Positions 12,740 to 23,556 of a DNA stretch of 64,000 nt are shown here, piece after piece; within the stretch, counting starts at the first letter, position 1; each line of letters starts with the position of its first letter. The position numbers and the translations under genes are program-made. Source of the stretch: Ligula intestinalis (lineage: Eukaryota > Platyhelminthes > Cestoda > Diphyllobothriidea > Diphyllobothriidae); NCBI GenBank assembly GCA_036362985.1, contig JAYGXS010000002.1:15153257-15217256 (forward strand), given 5' to 3'. A model generated the notes under the pieces. It did not search any database. It saw nothing but the letters and a program-made list of their open reading frames with translations, and had not been told where the DNA came from.

Positions 12740-13187
12740 TCATACAAACCTACCGTATTGTTAGAGGCCAAGACTGCGCCCTAGAATTTGATGATTTCTT
12801 CGAATTGGCTCGGACTGACCAGCTGCGAGGTCATCCTTTTAAACTACAGAGGAAACCGGCCCGTATCGACGTTCGACGAAACGCCTTCTCTCAGAGGGTC
12901 ACTGGAGCGTGGAACGGACTCCCGAAAGATGTGGTCCTCTCAGATACTGTTGAAATTTTTAAACACAAACTAGATTCTCATTTTCTGAGAAACTGTGGCA
13001 GATATAATGAACAAAGTGTCAGTAGCAGCACCTTGCAACTGGCTCACACTTATCGCTGATGTTAAGCCTACATTTGTACATGTGTATTATGTACTATTAT
13101 TACGGTGGACCTTTTATGCGATTTTGGTTATGAATAGGGAGCTCAAGGGCGAAAGCCTTCTTCCCTTAATAAAGTGACTTAAAGTCA
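12740..13187 (+). pseudogene. CR1-like LINE C-terminus and 3' UTR
   Basis: This resumes the interrupted RT protein: FDDFFELARTDQLRGHPFKL, then FSQRVTGAWNGLPKDV and FKHKLDSHF, the usual CR1 C-terminal block. The frame closes at 13057-13059. The 3' UTR ends with AATAAA at 13168, close to the junction with copy II at 13188. Confidence 0.75.
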
Positions 13188-14622
13188 GTAAGAGGACTAC
13201 GAAATCCTTTAGCCTCTAGTTTGGCTAGGAGCCTCCTGTGAGGAACTTTATCATATGCTTAACTAAGGTCAAAATAGATAACTACCACAGATAGATGATC
13301 ATTACGAAGAGAAGTAAGTAGATTTAGAAAAGATATGTGGCATGTTTCACAAGATCGGTCCGGTAAAAAGCCATGCTGTGAGGAGCTGAGAATGGTATTG
13401 TTTATGCAGAAATCTGTAATTTTTTTGGCAATTAGTTTTACAAAGAGTTTAGCCAGAGAGGGCGTTTTATGCACACCGCGATAATTGTGAATATCTGATC
13501 GGGAACCAGATTTAAATACGGGAATTATAATAGGAGTTTTCCAGTAGTCCGGGAAAAAGCCATTCTCAAGAAACACTGAAAATAACTTACTCAATAAGGG
13601 TGGAAAACCTCTTAAGTGTTTGATGAGTGAGTTTGGAATGTTATCAGTTCCAACCGAATGTGAATTTTTAAGACGACTTTTTTCTTTTTGAATACAAGCG
13701 GGTGAGAAATTAAGGGTACTGAGATTTTAATCACACATCAGGGGAATTACAGGAGTGGGGCTAGTTTCGATGGTAAAGAACTTGGCGAAAAATGAATTAA
13801 GCAATACCGCTTTTTCCAAATCCTCTGTAACAAAATGATTATTGCTATTGAGTAAGGGTGGAATGACTTTCTGAAGCTTAGCCGACGACCGAAGACGGAA
13901 GATTTGAGCAACTGATCTGGAAGAATTCGCATCACTGAATGCTGTGGCCTCTCTACGTCTATCTCGTGCAAGCCTTGTTTTAAGCGCTAATTCAAATATT
14001 TGCGCTATTCTTAAGGGAACTGATAAAGAGCTATTAGATGTATCCTTAGGTTGTTTTTGTAATTTCTTAAGTCTATTTTGGAGAAAATGTGGCACAGTAG
14101 AAGAAGCTGAATTTTATTTAAAAATCCTAAGTGGGATAAGAGCCTGAATATTTTCTGTAAGGTTTTGTCAATAGCTCCTGGAAGAAGTAGGGATTGTTAG
14201 TTGAAAATATGCTATGCCAATCTAGGGTACTTACGAAATCATTTACTAATTCATGGTTCACGTTACCAAAGTCGAGGTTATTGCATTTTACATCGGGCTT
14301 TTTAGAAAGAGAGACTGGAAAACAACAGTGAATTAAGGCATGGTCACCTGTGAAAATATCACGATGAAAATTCACAAAAAGAGGGTGGACATCATTTGTA
14401 AAAATTAAATCTAATATGTTGTCATTTCTGGTCACTGTTGTGACATGTTTGAAAAGTTAATAGTGTCAACCAATTTCTGAAATCTTGGTGGACTGGTATT
14501 TGCATACCAGTCAATGTCTGGCAGACTAAAATCGCCTACAATTATTCTGATATCGAATTGAGTCGGTGCAACTTTTTTAAACATTTCACACAGCTGCAAT
14601 TCATCATTTGAGCTACAGGGCT
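13188..14622 (-). pseudogene. LINE copy II, 5' half: EN end, linker, RT fingers
   Basis: Minus strand from 14622: IIVGDFSLPDIDWYAN (endonuclease), NDNILDLIFTND, GDHALIHCCF, a linker with LNSFFAKFFTIE, then FLENGFFPDYWKTPIIIPVF, SGSRSDIHNYRGVHK, QHGFLPDRSCETCH and VVVIYFDLS. A stop follows DLS, and the frame then continues YDKVPHRRLLAKLEAKG up to the CR1-like insertion. The 5' end is truncated inside the endonuclease domain, as is common for target-primed insertions. Confidence 0.7.
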
Positions 14623-15425
14623 ATTGTCTGAGTATGGTTGAAATGACGGGACCGGTTCGGATTCTGTCGTAAAATGCTTTGCAAAGAAAGCATTTAACAA
14701 TTCACCCTTATAAGACTCATCTAGTACAAATGTTTGATTTTCATTAAGCAATGGGGGTATTTAAATTCCTCGTTTTGCGGAGGACCTATGACGAAGCAGT
14801 TGTGCAACCAATTTTGCAGAGTTTAACTCACTCAGAGCGCAAGATACCTTGCGCTAGTCACGCGCAAGATGAATCTTTGACACTAAATCAAAGATCTCGG
14901 CGATCCTTCGATGCACAGACAGCGAACTAGTAGATCAATCTTTCAGCTGCCTCCTTAATTTATTTAGTCTGGGCAAAAGAAAATGAGAGACGGTCGATTC
15001 TGGTGCGTAGACTTTCACAATTTTAGTGGGCAAACGTTCTAGCATTTTATTAGAAACAACGGACATGAGTTCAGCAGTATATGCAGCGTCGTTAATGGAG
15101 GAGAGACTGCCAGTCTAATGAGTCAAGAAAATTGTTGCTTAAGCTAATGTCTGTGAGATCATAAGCAGGATAGGTACGACCAGCACTAGACTTTTCCGTG
15201 GAAGGAAGTGGAAGACAACAGTACATTAATGTGTGATCACTTTTGAAGATATCCTGCTTAAAGTCAACAAAGAGGGCAGCAACACCGTTTGTAAAAATCA
15301 GATCTAGGATATGATTCTGTCTTGTTGGGGAACGAACCAGTTGAGACCAGTTAGAAAAATAAATGGTATCTAGAAAAGGCTAAAATCTAGGTAGACAACA
15401 TTCTGGCATATTCTTCAAACACTTT
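14623..15425 (-). pseudogene. LINE copy I, 5' half: EN end and linker
   Basis: Minus strand: NHILDLIFTNGVAALFVDF, KSDHTLMYCCLPLP (endonuclease SDH block), a linker alignable to that of copy II (SSLSVHRRIAEIFDL) and LLNAFFAKHFTTESEPVPSF. It ends at SDN, where copy II begins. It is broken by several stops. Together with 4180-6344 it forms the outermost element of the nest. Confidence 0.7.
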
Positions 15426-16644
15426 CTCCCAGGAGCGGAAGATTTTCTCCTAAAAACCACAAACTACATTCCATTTTGTGAATTGTGAGACATAGCTCAG
15501 GACTTTTTTCACTGTCTGCACTTTTTGCTCAGTTACACCTGCTAGCTCGTGCTAACTGACCTAATCCCGTCTAATTATATTACTTGGAACAAGTAAGTTG
15601 TCACCCAAAATCATGTAAACAACCTTCTTTGAAATGTTCGGCATTGTCTATGCATTTCTTAACTACTGTGTACCGATAGGGAATTCAAAGGTGTTTGCCC
15701 ATATTTCCCTTAATAAATAGACTTGACTAGCAAACCTTTAGAAATTGTTCTGATAACCTCTTTTTTTGTTATTTGTAAGATTCGTTGTTGATTATAGCTT
15801 GTTTCCATCGTTAATGCGATAGAAATCGGAAACAAGTGTATATTTTTTTCTATTTTTGGGAGCTTCATTACTATTTGTACATGCCTTGAATCCTTTATAC
15901 ATTTTTTGAGCCAAAGGGTATCCTGCGCTCCTATCATACAGTTTGAATCCAGTAAAAATGGAAATGTACTTGTCATCGGATGAAGACCGGTGCGCGAAAT
16001 GGTGATGATAAAATATGTATTTGTATATGCTGATGAAGCAATCAAAATAGGTGATTGAGTTGTAAATAGTTTCGGTTGGTTTCTGGTGAGCTTCTAAATG
16101 AATAGAAATCTAATGTGATAGCAAAATTTCTGGCGGATAGGCACCTGTCATAGCTGGAAGTCTGTATATTTATTGAGTAATTTAATTAGAAGACTACATA
16201 TGCATTGAAATTTATCAGCAATCCTGCAATTACGGCCCTAATTTTAGTACTAATGCACCCATCTGTTGTGAACAACGTTGTTCACGCGTTATCATATGAT
16301 ATGCATTGTTCATAATATAATCGGCTCGCACGATCGGTTCGAGCCGAATACTTATAAAAGTGCTCATGGGAAGTGGGTTTTCCTACTATAATCGGAAGGT
16401 ACCCATCCATAGCAGTAGCCGTCGAATATTAATCCACTTTGCTTTGAGCTCTACTCGTTGGTTAGACAGACCCCCACCCCCACCCAGCTAATCAGATCGT
16501 TTAGCTATTGCACACTATCGTGTTAGGAATAACAATGTATCCTTGGCTCTGACTAATCGGTGCTTTATATTAACTGGAATGTTCCATTTGGAGAGGAACT
16601 ATGATATTTGTAAAACCCAAATGTTATTATACTACCATTTCTAT
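15426..16644. other. Unassigned AT-rich stretch
   Basis: No conserved protein, RNA or repeat was recognised. A minus-strand frame at 15710-16045 has low-complexity composition and no known motif. Confidence 0.4.
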
Positions 16645-16810
16645 GTGGATAGTATCGTTGGCAAAGACAAGGGAGACTGAAATGAACATTTGTGGGTTAT
16701 TAGACGTCGTCAGACGGTCGTACCCACCTCCAAGTTGTGCACCACCCGAGACTCGAATTCACCAACCTTTCGATCGAAATCTAACATTAACCATTGAGCC
16801 AGTACCCGCC
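16645..16810 (-). mobile_element. tRNA-derived SINE, minus copy
   Basis: Minus strand: A-box-like TGGCTCAATGGTTAATGTTA and B-box-like GGTGAATTCGAGTCTCGGGT, then a body ending CAGTCTCCCTTGTCTTTGC. The same order occurs in the plus copy at 16950. A pol III-derived SINE is the best reading. Which tRNA it derives from cannot be told. Confidence 0.65.
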
Positions 16811-16949
16811 TAGACTACTGTAGTAGCTACAGCTACTTTCAAGTTCCGAAGAATGAGACCCAAAGCAGAGCAGGACGAGTGATTTCAGTTGGTGGTCAGT
16901 GAACGTTCATCAATGAGTGTCAATCCCTCCAGACCCAAACTGGCAAGAC

Positions 16950-17113
16950 GAGCTCGTGGCTCAATAGTTAGGGCGTTAGACGGGTCGAAAAGTTCGCGGT
17001 TTCAAGCCTCGGGTAGTACACCACTGTGGGTTGGGTATGACTAGCTGACGATAGCTAATAAGTCAGGAGTGGTCATTCCAGTCTCCCTTGTCTTTGCTTC
17101 CAATACTATCACT
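16950..17113 (+). mobile_element. tRNA-derived SINE, plus copy
   Basis: A box in GAGCTCGTGGCTCAATAGTT, B box in GCGGTTTCAAGCCTCGGGTA, then TATGACTAGCTGACGATAGC and a 3' body CCAGTCTCCCTTGTCTTTGC. It matches the minus copy 140 bp to its left, and similarity extends about 15 bp beyond the TTTGC end, forming an inverted pair. Confidence 0.7.
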
Positions 17114-18016
17114 CATTTAGGTTCTCGAGGAAATTACTGACCCTGTGAAATACAAATGAATTACATCTTGATGTATGTTTTTTAAAGGTTTAAAGTCTTT
17201 TTATTTAGCTGCGCCTTCAGTATTGCGCGCTCGCTTTGTCCTGAAGCCCAGCATTAACTCCTGTCATGTAAAATCGTCATCAAGCGTCTAAGCCTGTCAA
17301 GCTTCGAGCTCATGCAACCTTGAACAGATTTCATACAAATAATAAAGATATCAGTTCGAACTAGTAAAACTGTCTCCTGTTCCACTTCATACTTAAAGCA
17401 AAATCCCCAAAACGTGATAAATTCCATTAAAATTTGTTCTGGTGATGGGCAAGCAGGCGCGAACTTTGCAGTCAATATTCATGCAATAGATTAAGAACCC
17501 GTAAAACAGGTTTCCTGAGGACATACTGTGACCCATATGTAATTCCACTTTTATAAATGCTCTGACACTTTTGTTTATTCTTAGTTTCCATTTTGTTGTT
17601 GCGCTCTACGACAGACGTCTTCGTTGTATGATATGTACATGTGTATTCTTAGTAGTCCGTGTGTAATAAAGGGAAGTTAAATGGTTTCATGCTTATATTT
17701 TACCACTGCCTGTGTGCTGTCACCAACCGCTTTTAACTATTTATTTCAGTTTCGTTTGTCTTTCCTTTCTTTATTTTGTTTCCAGGTCAAAGTATGGCCA
17801 AAAAGATAATTGCCGTGCCAACAAGTTGGCTACTCGAAGCTAGTACAGTGTGAAGGTTATTCATAAACCTCCTAGGTTTTGAATGCATTAAGGCACATTA
17901 ATTCCCAGTTTTACTGGTCGTTTCCTATTGAATACTTGTTTCCTGACTTTTCATTCCTCGTAGGTAATGTTAGCAGCCGTTAGGCTGTGAAGGCTTCTGC
18001 TGTCTCTGAGGCTGTT
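17114..18016. other. TRNT1 upstream region
   Basis: No gene was recognised. An AATAAA near 17666 (+) and pyrimidine-rich stretches at 17740-17790 are visible. The TRNT1 5' UTR and promoter must lie here, but no core promoter element could be fixed. TAG at 17961-17963 after a pyrimidine-rich run could be a splice or trans-splice acceptor. Confidence 0.35.
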
Positions 18017-21000
18017 ATGTTGCGGAATTTCACTTTATTCAACCGTCAAGGCGTTAGGCTCATCCTTTTTTCGGGTATACTCATCTCATTTCTCTTAAAT
18101 TGCAATGGCAGGAAGCATATGGGCGACTTCGTCACCCTCAAAGACAAGAAAAATGCTCAAAGTGGAAGCAGACAATTCGCTAGACCTGTCCCATGTTTCT
18201 GCCTTTCGTGAGCCGGAGTTCATTTTCCTGAATAAACTTTTCGAAAAACATGGTTTCCAAGTACGTGTTGCCGGAGGCGCCGTCAGGGATGTTCTTATGT
18301 CAGTTGACCCCAAGGATGTAGACCTTGCCACAACGGCCACCCCTGAACAGATGATCGAGATGTTTACCCAGGAAAACCTTCGAATGCTCAATCATAATGG
18401 AGAGGCTCATGGTACGGTCACCGTCCGAATTAACGATAAGGTATGTCAGTTGCATGTCATACATTCTACGTAACCGTAAACACGAAAACTTTGAATAATT
18501 GTAAGTCATGAGTCCAGACCGTAATTGTCTCCATAATCTAAGTTTGAACAAGTTCCTGGATTCTTCCTACAGTATTGGCTCTGTGACGATGTCGTTAGTC
18601 ATTTTCACAACGATAATGCTTTGTGGACGAACGCATGCTCACACGTGTACAACACAGCATCAAGATCATTTGTTCTCTGTGAAACATTCGTGTCAGTTTA
18701 TCGTAGCCACCCCAAACTGTCCGCCGTGCTGATTTTGCAGCCAAACTTGACAGGTTGTCAGGCGAATAAGTGACTCCTGAATATCATACTCAACCACTCC
18801 TCGCTCGCGCCACTTGAGCACCAAAATCATTGTCCTGGCTCTTAGGCACAGATTTCAGCAACAGATAACTAATATGCATACTTTCGAGTACAACTTTACA
18901 CTTTCGTCACATGCCCTGACCTTATATGCTGTATTTCGCCTTCGCTGGCCAGCCATTTCTTTGTCTAATAGTTTTGGTTGCTAATGTAAGTCCAGTACCT
19001 TGGCTGCCACAAAGAGGACAGTCGTATCGTAGAATTTATTAGCGACTCAACCCCCAAATATCGGGTCACTTGCAGGTCTTTAGATTGACCCTGACAATAT
19101 CAGCGTCAGTGCAAATAGAAGTTCCAAAAGTATGTTTATAGTCTTACATCAGACCGAGCTATCTGAGGACGTAACTTTTTACTGTGTCACTGACACTATT
19201 TTTTCCCATTCGGCCGTGTTATTCTGCTTTTGAGTCCCAAACTTTTTAAGTGGTACTGTGTACAATTTATATGTTATGGAACTGCCCTGTCGCCAGCAAA
19301 GTCGGGCCAACGTTAACGACGCCAAGCTTTGAGTCACACAGAACGACAAGCGATACTTACTTGAAAAAAAAAGAGCGTTGAGTATTAATTTGCGTTTTAA
19401 TGCCCTTATCCCAAATCTACATTTTGGTGATTCAGTGGTTATGTCATTAAGATTATTTCGCTTTTAGTTCGAAGTGAGATGATGAAACGCATCTCCTATT
19501 TAGAGCGCCGTAGTCATATACTCTTAAAATTCAAGAAACCTGGTAGAAAATGCAGCTAGCGGGACTTGTATTTTAAGGAAAAATACACCCATTTTTCATT
19601 TAATGCTCTGTCGTTTCCCTATCTTAGTTGACACTGTGTTGTAATTAAGTTCATGAACTTCGGCAGCTTATACTTTGGGTTTTCCGGTAAACGCTTCCGG
19701 GGCTGAGGAAGATGAAAAAATTACTGCTTCTGAGAACAATGTCGTTTTATGTTTACCTTAGGGAGTGTGAGCGTACAAAATAGTTTTGCGATATCTTAAG
19801 GGCTCTGAATCAGTACAGGAGGCTACTAACTGAAAGCACTAGCTCGCTGTGCATTGCTGCGCCTTTAATGATTACCAAAGTAAGCATAAAAAATCATCAT
19901 TTTATTTCATCCCTATTCTGGAGTGTGCATTTTGAGAAACGGCTGTATTTTGCCAACATATGGCAACGTGTAGGTGTGTTGTAGCCTTTGAAGTTTCATT
20001 GAACGTAGGCACAGTAAGGTTCTTGACCGTCTGACATCAGGTCAGGGCCCTCTTTTATTTTGGCATTTAGCATTGGGTGGCAGTAGGTAATCGCTGTTAC
20101 CCATATAGGAGATCTTCAGTTACGTATTGGAGTGTTTGAACCGCGTGTCGACCTCAGTCTCTTGTCTTCAGAAAAGCCTGGTTGCTCATGAAAACCTTCT
20201 GAATATGCGACGGATTTCTGGGTCCTCTTTCGCGTTTTTCTCACCGGCTGTGCCCTTGCAGTCGCTTAGTGTAGGCAGAGAGATACTGGCAGCATGTTTC
20301 TTTCTGATCATCGATCGTGTTTGTCCTTGAAACGTAGGTAGCAGTTTTTGTTGTTGTTGTTGTTGCTAGTGCTAGCTTCAACTGTCAGTAATATCGCGTT
20401 AGGCTTCTGGTGCAGATAGAATGTGATGGCTCATGTACCAGTATCTTGCTCATAGCTAGAGTGCTGATATTATACGGTCCCCGGTCTTAGATTGTTCATT
20501 TTGTCTCTAATTCACTACAGACGGTATTGTCTTTATTGTAGCTTGAGCCGGTTTATGCAAGTGTGGTATTTTTTACCTTTGTATTTCGGGCTGAGTTCTT
20601 AGTCTAGGATGACAATAATGTCGGGCACTGCCTGTCTCACAGAACGCCATAGTCCTTGCAATAGCAGTGTGAATTACATCCTTTCACGGCCGATACTAAT
20701 GAAACCGTTGTATTCCTTCAACAATGCGAGCTATTCCACGCGTTTTATACGATCGATATGTGTTCTATCTGTTTCAATGCACAAGTCAAACTTCGAGGTA
20801 ACGACTCTGCGAATTGATGTAAACCCCGATGGTCGGCATAGCGAAGTTGCTTTTACCACGGACTGGAAACTGGACGCCAATCGAAGAGATTTAACGGTGA
20901 ACTCTATGTTCCTGTCCATCGATTACAGTAACCTTGTGGCGTCTTCTTTGGATGACCTTAATGGTGAACTGACCAAAAATATCAAATCCCTCCGAGGGAC

Positions 21001-21605
21001 CCTGTACGATTACTTCAATGGACTGCAGGACCTGTCACTGCGACATATACGCTTTGTTGGGGATCCTGCTGAACGAATTAAGGAAGACTATCTCAGAATT
21101 CTGCGATACTTTCGTTTCCATGGAAGGCTTGCTACAGATTCCGAACATCATGAAGAAGGCACCTTAAAGGTACTCCTGACAACCTTGTTTTCAACTCATC
21201 ACCCTTTTTTCCTGATCTACTGTTTCCCTTATCGGTTGGCATGTTTACACTTTAGGCCATCGCTGAAAATAGTGAAGGCTTGCGGAACATAGCAGGTGAA
21301 CGTATCTGGGTGGAGCTGAAACAAATTCTGCATTATCCCTCCGCGCCTTCATTGCTGCGACACATGTCTCTGACGGGCGTTTGCGAGGCCTGTGGCCTCC
21401 CCTCCGACCTTAATTTGGACGAACTGGACAAAGTATGGTCCCGCGGCATCCTAGAGCTCTCACCCAACCCTGCTGCCTGTCTGGCCGCCGCTCTGAACAC
21501 TCAAGAAGAGGCAAGTTAATTTGAATTATGGTCTTCAGACACCTGTATGTCTCATTTTGTCAAAGGAAGCTTCGTAGGCTTGAAATCCGTAAGAAAACTA
21601 ACCTT

Positions 21606-21648
<43 letters not shown>

Positions 21649-23556
21649 ACATCGTAACAATACTTTGGCATGAACTGTGGCACTATTATAGGCTATTTTA
21701 CTAGCAGCTTGAAGACTGTCACTAGATGGAGGATGTTTAAACTACCACCCGCCTTTGCCTCGACCCCACCATTGACTTCCATAGCCCTATATTCATTAAC
21801 TTCCATCGCTTTCTACTTCTTAACACTATAGGCAGATTCGATATTTTATTTGCATCATAATTAGTTTGAAGATTTTCATTAGATGGAGGACGTTTAAACC
21901 ACCAACCATCCTCTTCTTAACTCTCATCTTCTGGAATTCCTCTGATGATGGTTCCTTGAGTAAAGTTGCGCAGATGCGCAACGTCATGTCTCAAGCACTT
22001 TCCAGACAACTTGGTGGTAGTCGTATGCAGCCGCCCAAGCCATCTTTTTGTTCTGGACCCATTCTGTCGAACCCGTCCGATTCCTCGTAACACTGTCATC
22101 GTCGGCGAAACTGATTTCTCTGTATAAAGTTGTAATCGTAGTGAACCAGTTAGCTGTAAAAGGTGAAAGTGACTCCGTCGATATTTATCTGCAGTCGTAA
22201 GCTAGATATGAAGAGTTGTTGCTTATTATTATCTAGCTTTGGAGTTGCCTCGACCTCACCATCGTCTTCCATAGCTCCATATTTACCAACTTCTATCGCT
22301 TACTACTTCTTAAATGCCCTAAAAAGGTTTGTCTTCAATCTCATTTCAAGCCTCTGGTCGTCCTGGATTTGGTTTTACCACCACAAGAATTTACACCATC
22401 GCAATCGAATGCTATCTCTGTCCTATTATTAATGGTCTGACCTTCTTACATTGTTGATTCTTTTGCCAACTAGTCCAGCATCCTCTTGAGGGGTCTACTT
22501 TTATCACATCTCTCTTTTTAAATCATTCGAAATGACGACGACAGGAATTCCGACCACAGGAGACCGACTCATCTGAAGTGACTACAAAAAGATGGATCTT
22601 GTTTGCGCACATTTTCCTCGACTCCTCGATCAAGACTAGCTGCTGAAGTAGGCAACTTAGCTCTTACTACTAAATAGCCATCAACGGGTAGTGACCGTTA
22701 TGGCCAACTGTGGCCATTGACCGTCTGATAAACTTGCAACCCTACAAAATGCCGCTGTGTTCGACAATACAAATGTGCTATGGCGGTTACTAATTTTGAT
22801 TAAATTAGTTCCTTTTGTCGCTCCTTCATCGACTCTGTGTCCCTTCAGAAGCCGAATTAGAAATGCTAATTCAAGTTCCCATATGTAACACCCAACGCAT
22901 GCGTCCATCGGGACTCTTATCTATGATTGCTGCTGATACTGAGTTCCAATGGGAATCCGAAAATTCAAGTTAATTAACGATTTTATCTTCTGTTGAACTG
23001 CTTTTCGGAACTCGTTGATTCAGTTATATCGTAAAGGCATTCTGTCTGCCCACGCCTGTTTTATTATTTTTTTCTAATCCGTAGTGTCTTGCATTTTGTT
23101 TTGTAGGCGGACAGGTTCATCGCCCGAGTGCGTCCGTCCAACGCTGAAGCAACAATCCTCAAATTCCTCATCGACTTCCGTGCCAAATCCCTGCCCCCAG
23201 ATCTGTTGGAGTACTTTAAGCATCACTTCTTAGTTTCCTTTGAGTCGAACCGGTTGAAGCCAGTGTTTGAGGAGGCTATGCGTTACTTTGGTCGAAGGGA
23301 CCTCCTGGAGGCCTGGAACGCCTGGGTGCCGCCCAAATTTCCAGTCAACGGTCACATGTTGCAGTTAAAATGGAATGTGAAGGGACGCATCTTGAGACCG
23401 CTACTGCAAAGCCTGAAAGATGCTTGGGTTGCTTCCGAATGCAAATTGACTGCTGAGGATTTGCTCTCGGACTCGATGCGTGAACAGGCCATGCAGAACC
23501 TTTCTAAGGGGGAACCAGCCAAGGAGATCCTCATTCCAGTAGCAAAGCGCCACTAA
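18017..23556 (+). CDS. TRNT1: CCA tRNA nucleotidyltransferase (TRNT1), five exons
   Basis: Adds the CCA end to tRNA 3' termini, cytosolic and probably mitochondrial. Predicted exons: 18017-18074, 18112-18440, 20786-21169, 21256-21510, 23107-23556; all phases agree, giving about 491 residues (human is 434). Motifs: GGAVRD at about residues 74-79; DVD metal-binding pair at 88-90; [11 protein letters not shown] at 160-170; [19 protein letters not shown] near 225-243, the template-reading region; GERIWVEL after that. The N-terminus [19 protein letters not shown] is basic and lacks acids, like a mitochondrial presequence. An alternative start at 18105 or 18153 would give a cytosolic form. About 24 extra residues lie between NSMFL and GTLYDYFNG. 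Confidence 0.92.
18075..18111 (+). other. TRNT1: Predicted 37-nt mini-intron in TRNT1
   Basis: Donor TCGG|GTATAC, branch-like CTTAAAT, acceptor GGCAG|GAAGC. Removing 37 nt joins the MLRNF... frame to the catalytic frame at phase 1 (G|GA, glycine). If retained, an in-frame stop lies just before ATG 18105, and translation could start there or at 18153. Very short introns are known in flatworms. The call rests on splice consensus and phase only. Confidence 0.6.
18441..20785 (+). other. TRNT1: TRNT1 intron 2 (2,345 nt)
   Basis: Donor AAG|GTATGT and acceptor TTTCAATGCACAAG|TCAAAC, phase 0. A TTG trinucleotide run lies near 20349-20366. No other gene or recognisable transposon was seen inside. Confidence 0.75.
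21607..21647 (+). repeat. GT dinucleotide microsatellite
   Basis: About 20 uninterrupted GT units inside the TRNT1 GC-AG intron. Confidence 0.95.
21710..22320 (+). repeat. Diverged direct repeats in TRNT1 intron
   Basis: A TGCCTCGACC.CACCAT-rich block at about 21756-21828 recurs at 22239-22313 with roughly four fifths identity by eye. A TAGATGGAGGA.GTTTAAAC segment at about 21724 recurs at 21881. These are local duplications without coding potential. Confidence 0.55.

Larger units (their letters stand above)
7915..13187 (+). mobile_element. CR1-like LINE inserted into copy II
   Basis: Plus-strand non-LTR element with an ORF1-like region (about 8830-9735), an apurinic endonuclease-like domain (about 9950-10640), reverse transcriptase (about 11290-12480), an interrupted C-terminus (12740-13059) and AATAAA at 13168. 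Coding is broken by at least three in-frame stops and one frameshift. It retains EN motifs (TETWL, GDFNAP, SNHTTL) and RT motifs, with FADD intact. Boundaries come from the break in copy II and are good to a few bases. No target-site duplication was identified. Confidence 0.7.
4180..15425. mobile_element. Nested retrotransposon cluster (four levels)
   Basis: A minus-strand LINE (copy I, 4180-6344 and 14623-15425) is split by a second minus-strand LINE of the same family (copy II, 6345-7914 and 13188-14622). Copy II is split by a plus-strand CR1-like LINE (7915-13187), which itself carries a 215-bp insertion at 12525-12739. The evidence is that each outer pair of fragments is collinear. Joining 14623 to 6344 on the minus strand keeps the reading frame open (SDN then IDIS). 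Joining 13188 to 7914 continues the RT palm (KGFRSPL then NFLHQ). Confidence 0.75.
21511..23106 (+). other. TRNT1: TRNT1 GC-AG intron (1,596 nt)
   Basis: Donor GAG|GCAAGT instead of GT, with an otherwise ideal consensus; acceptor TTTTGTAG|GCG; phase 0 on both sides. It joins NTQEEA to DRFIARVR. No in-frame GT donor sits at this place. The intron contains a GT microsatellite and diverged direct repeats. Confidence 0.75.
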
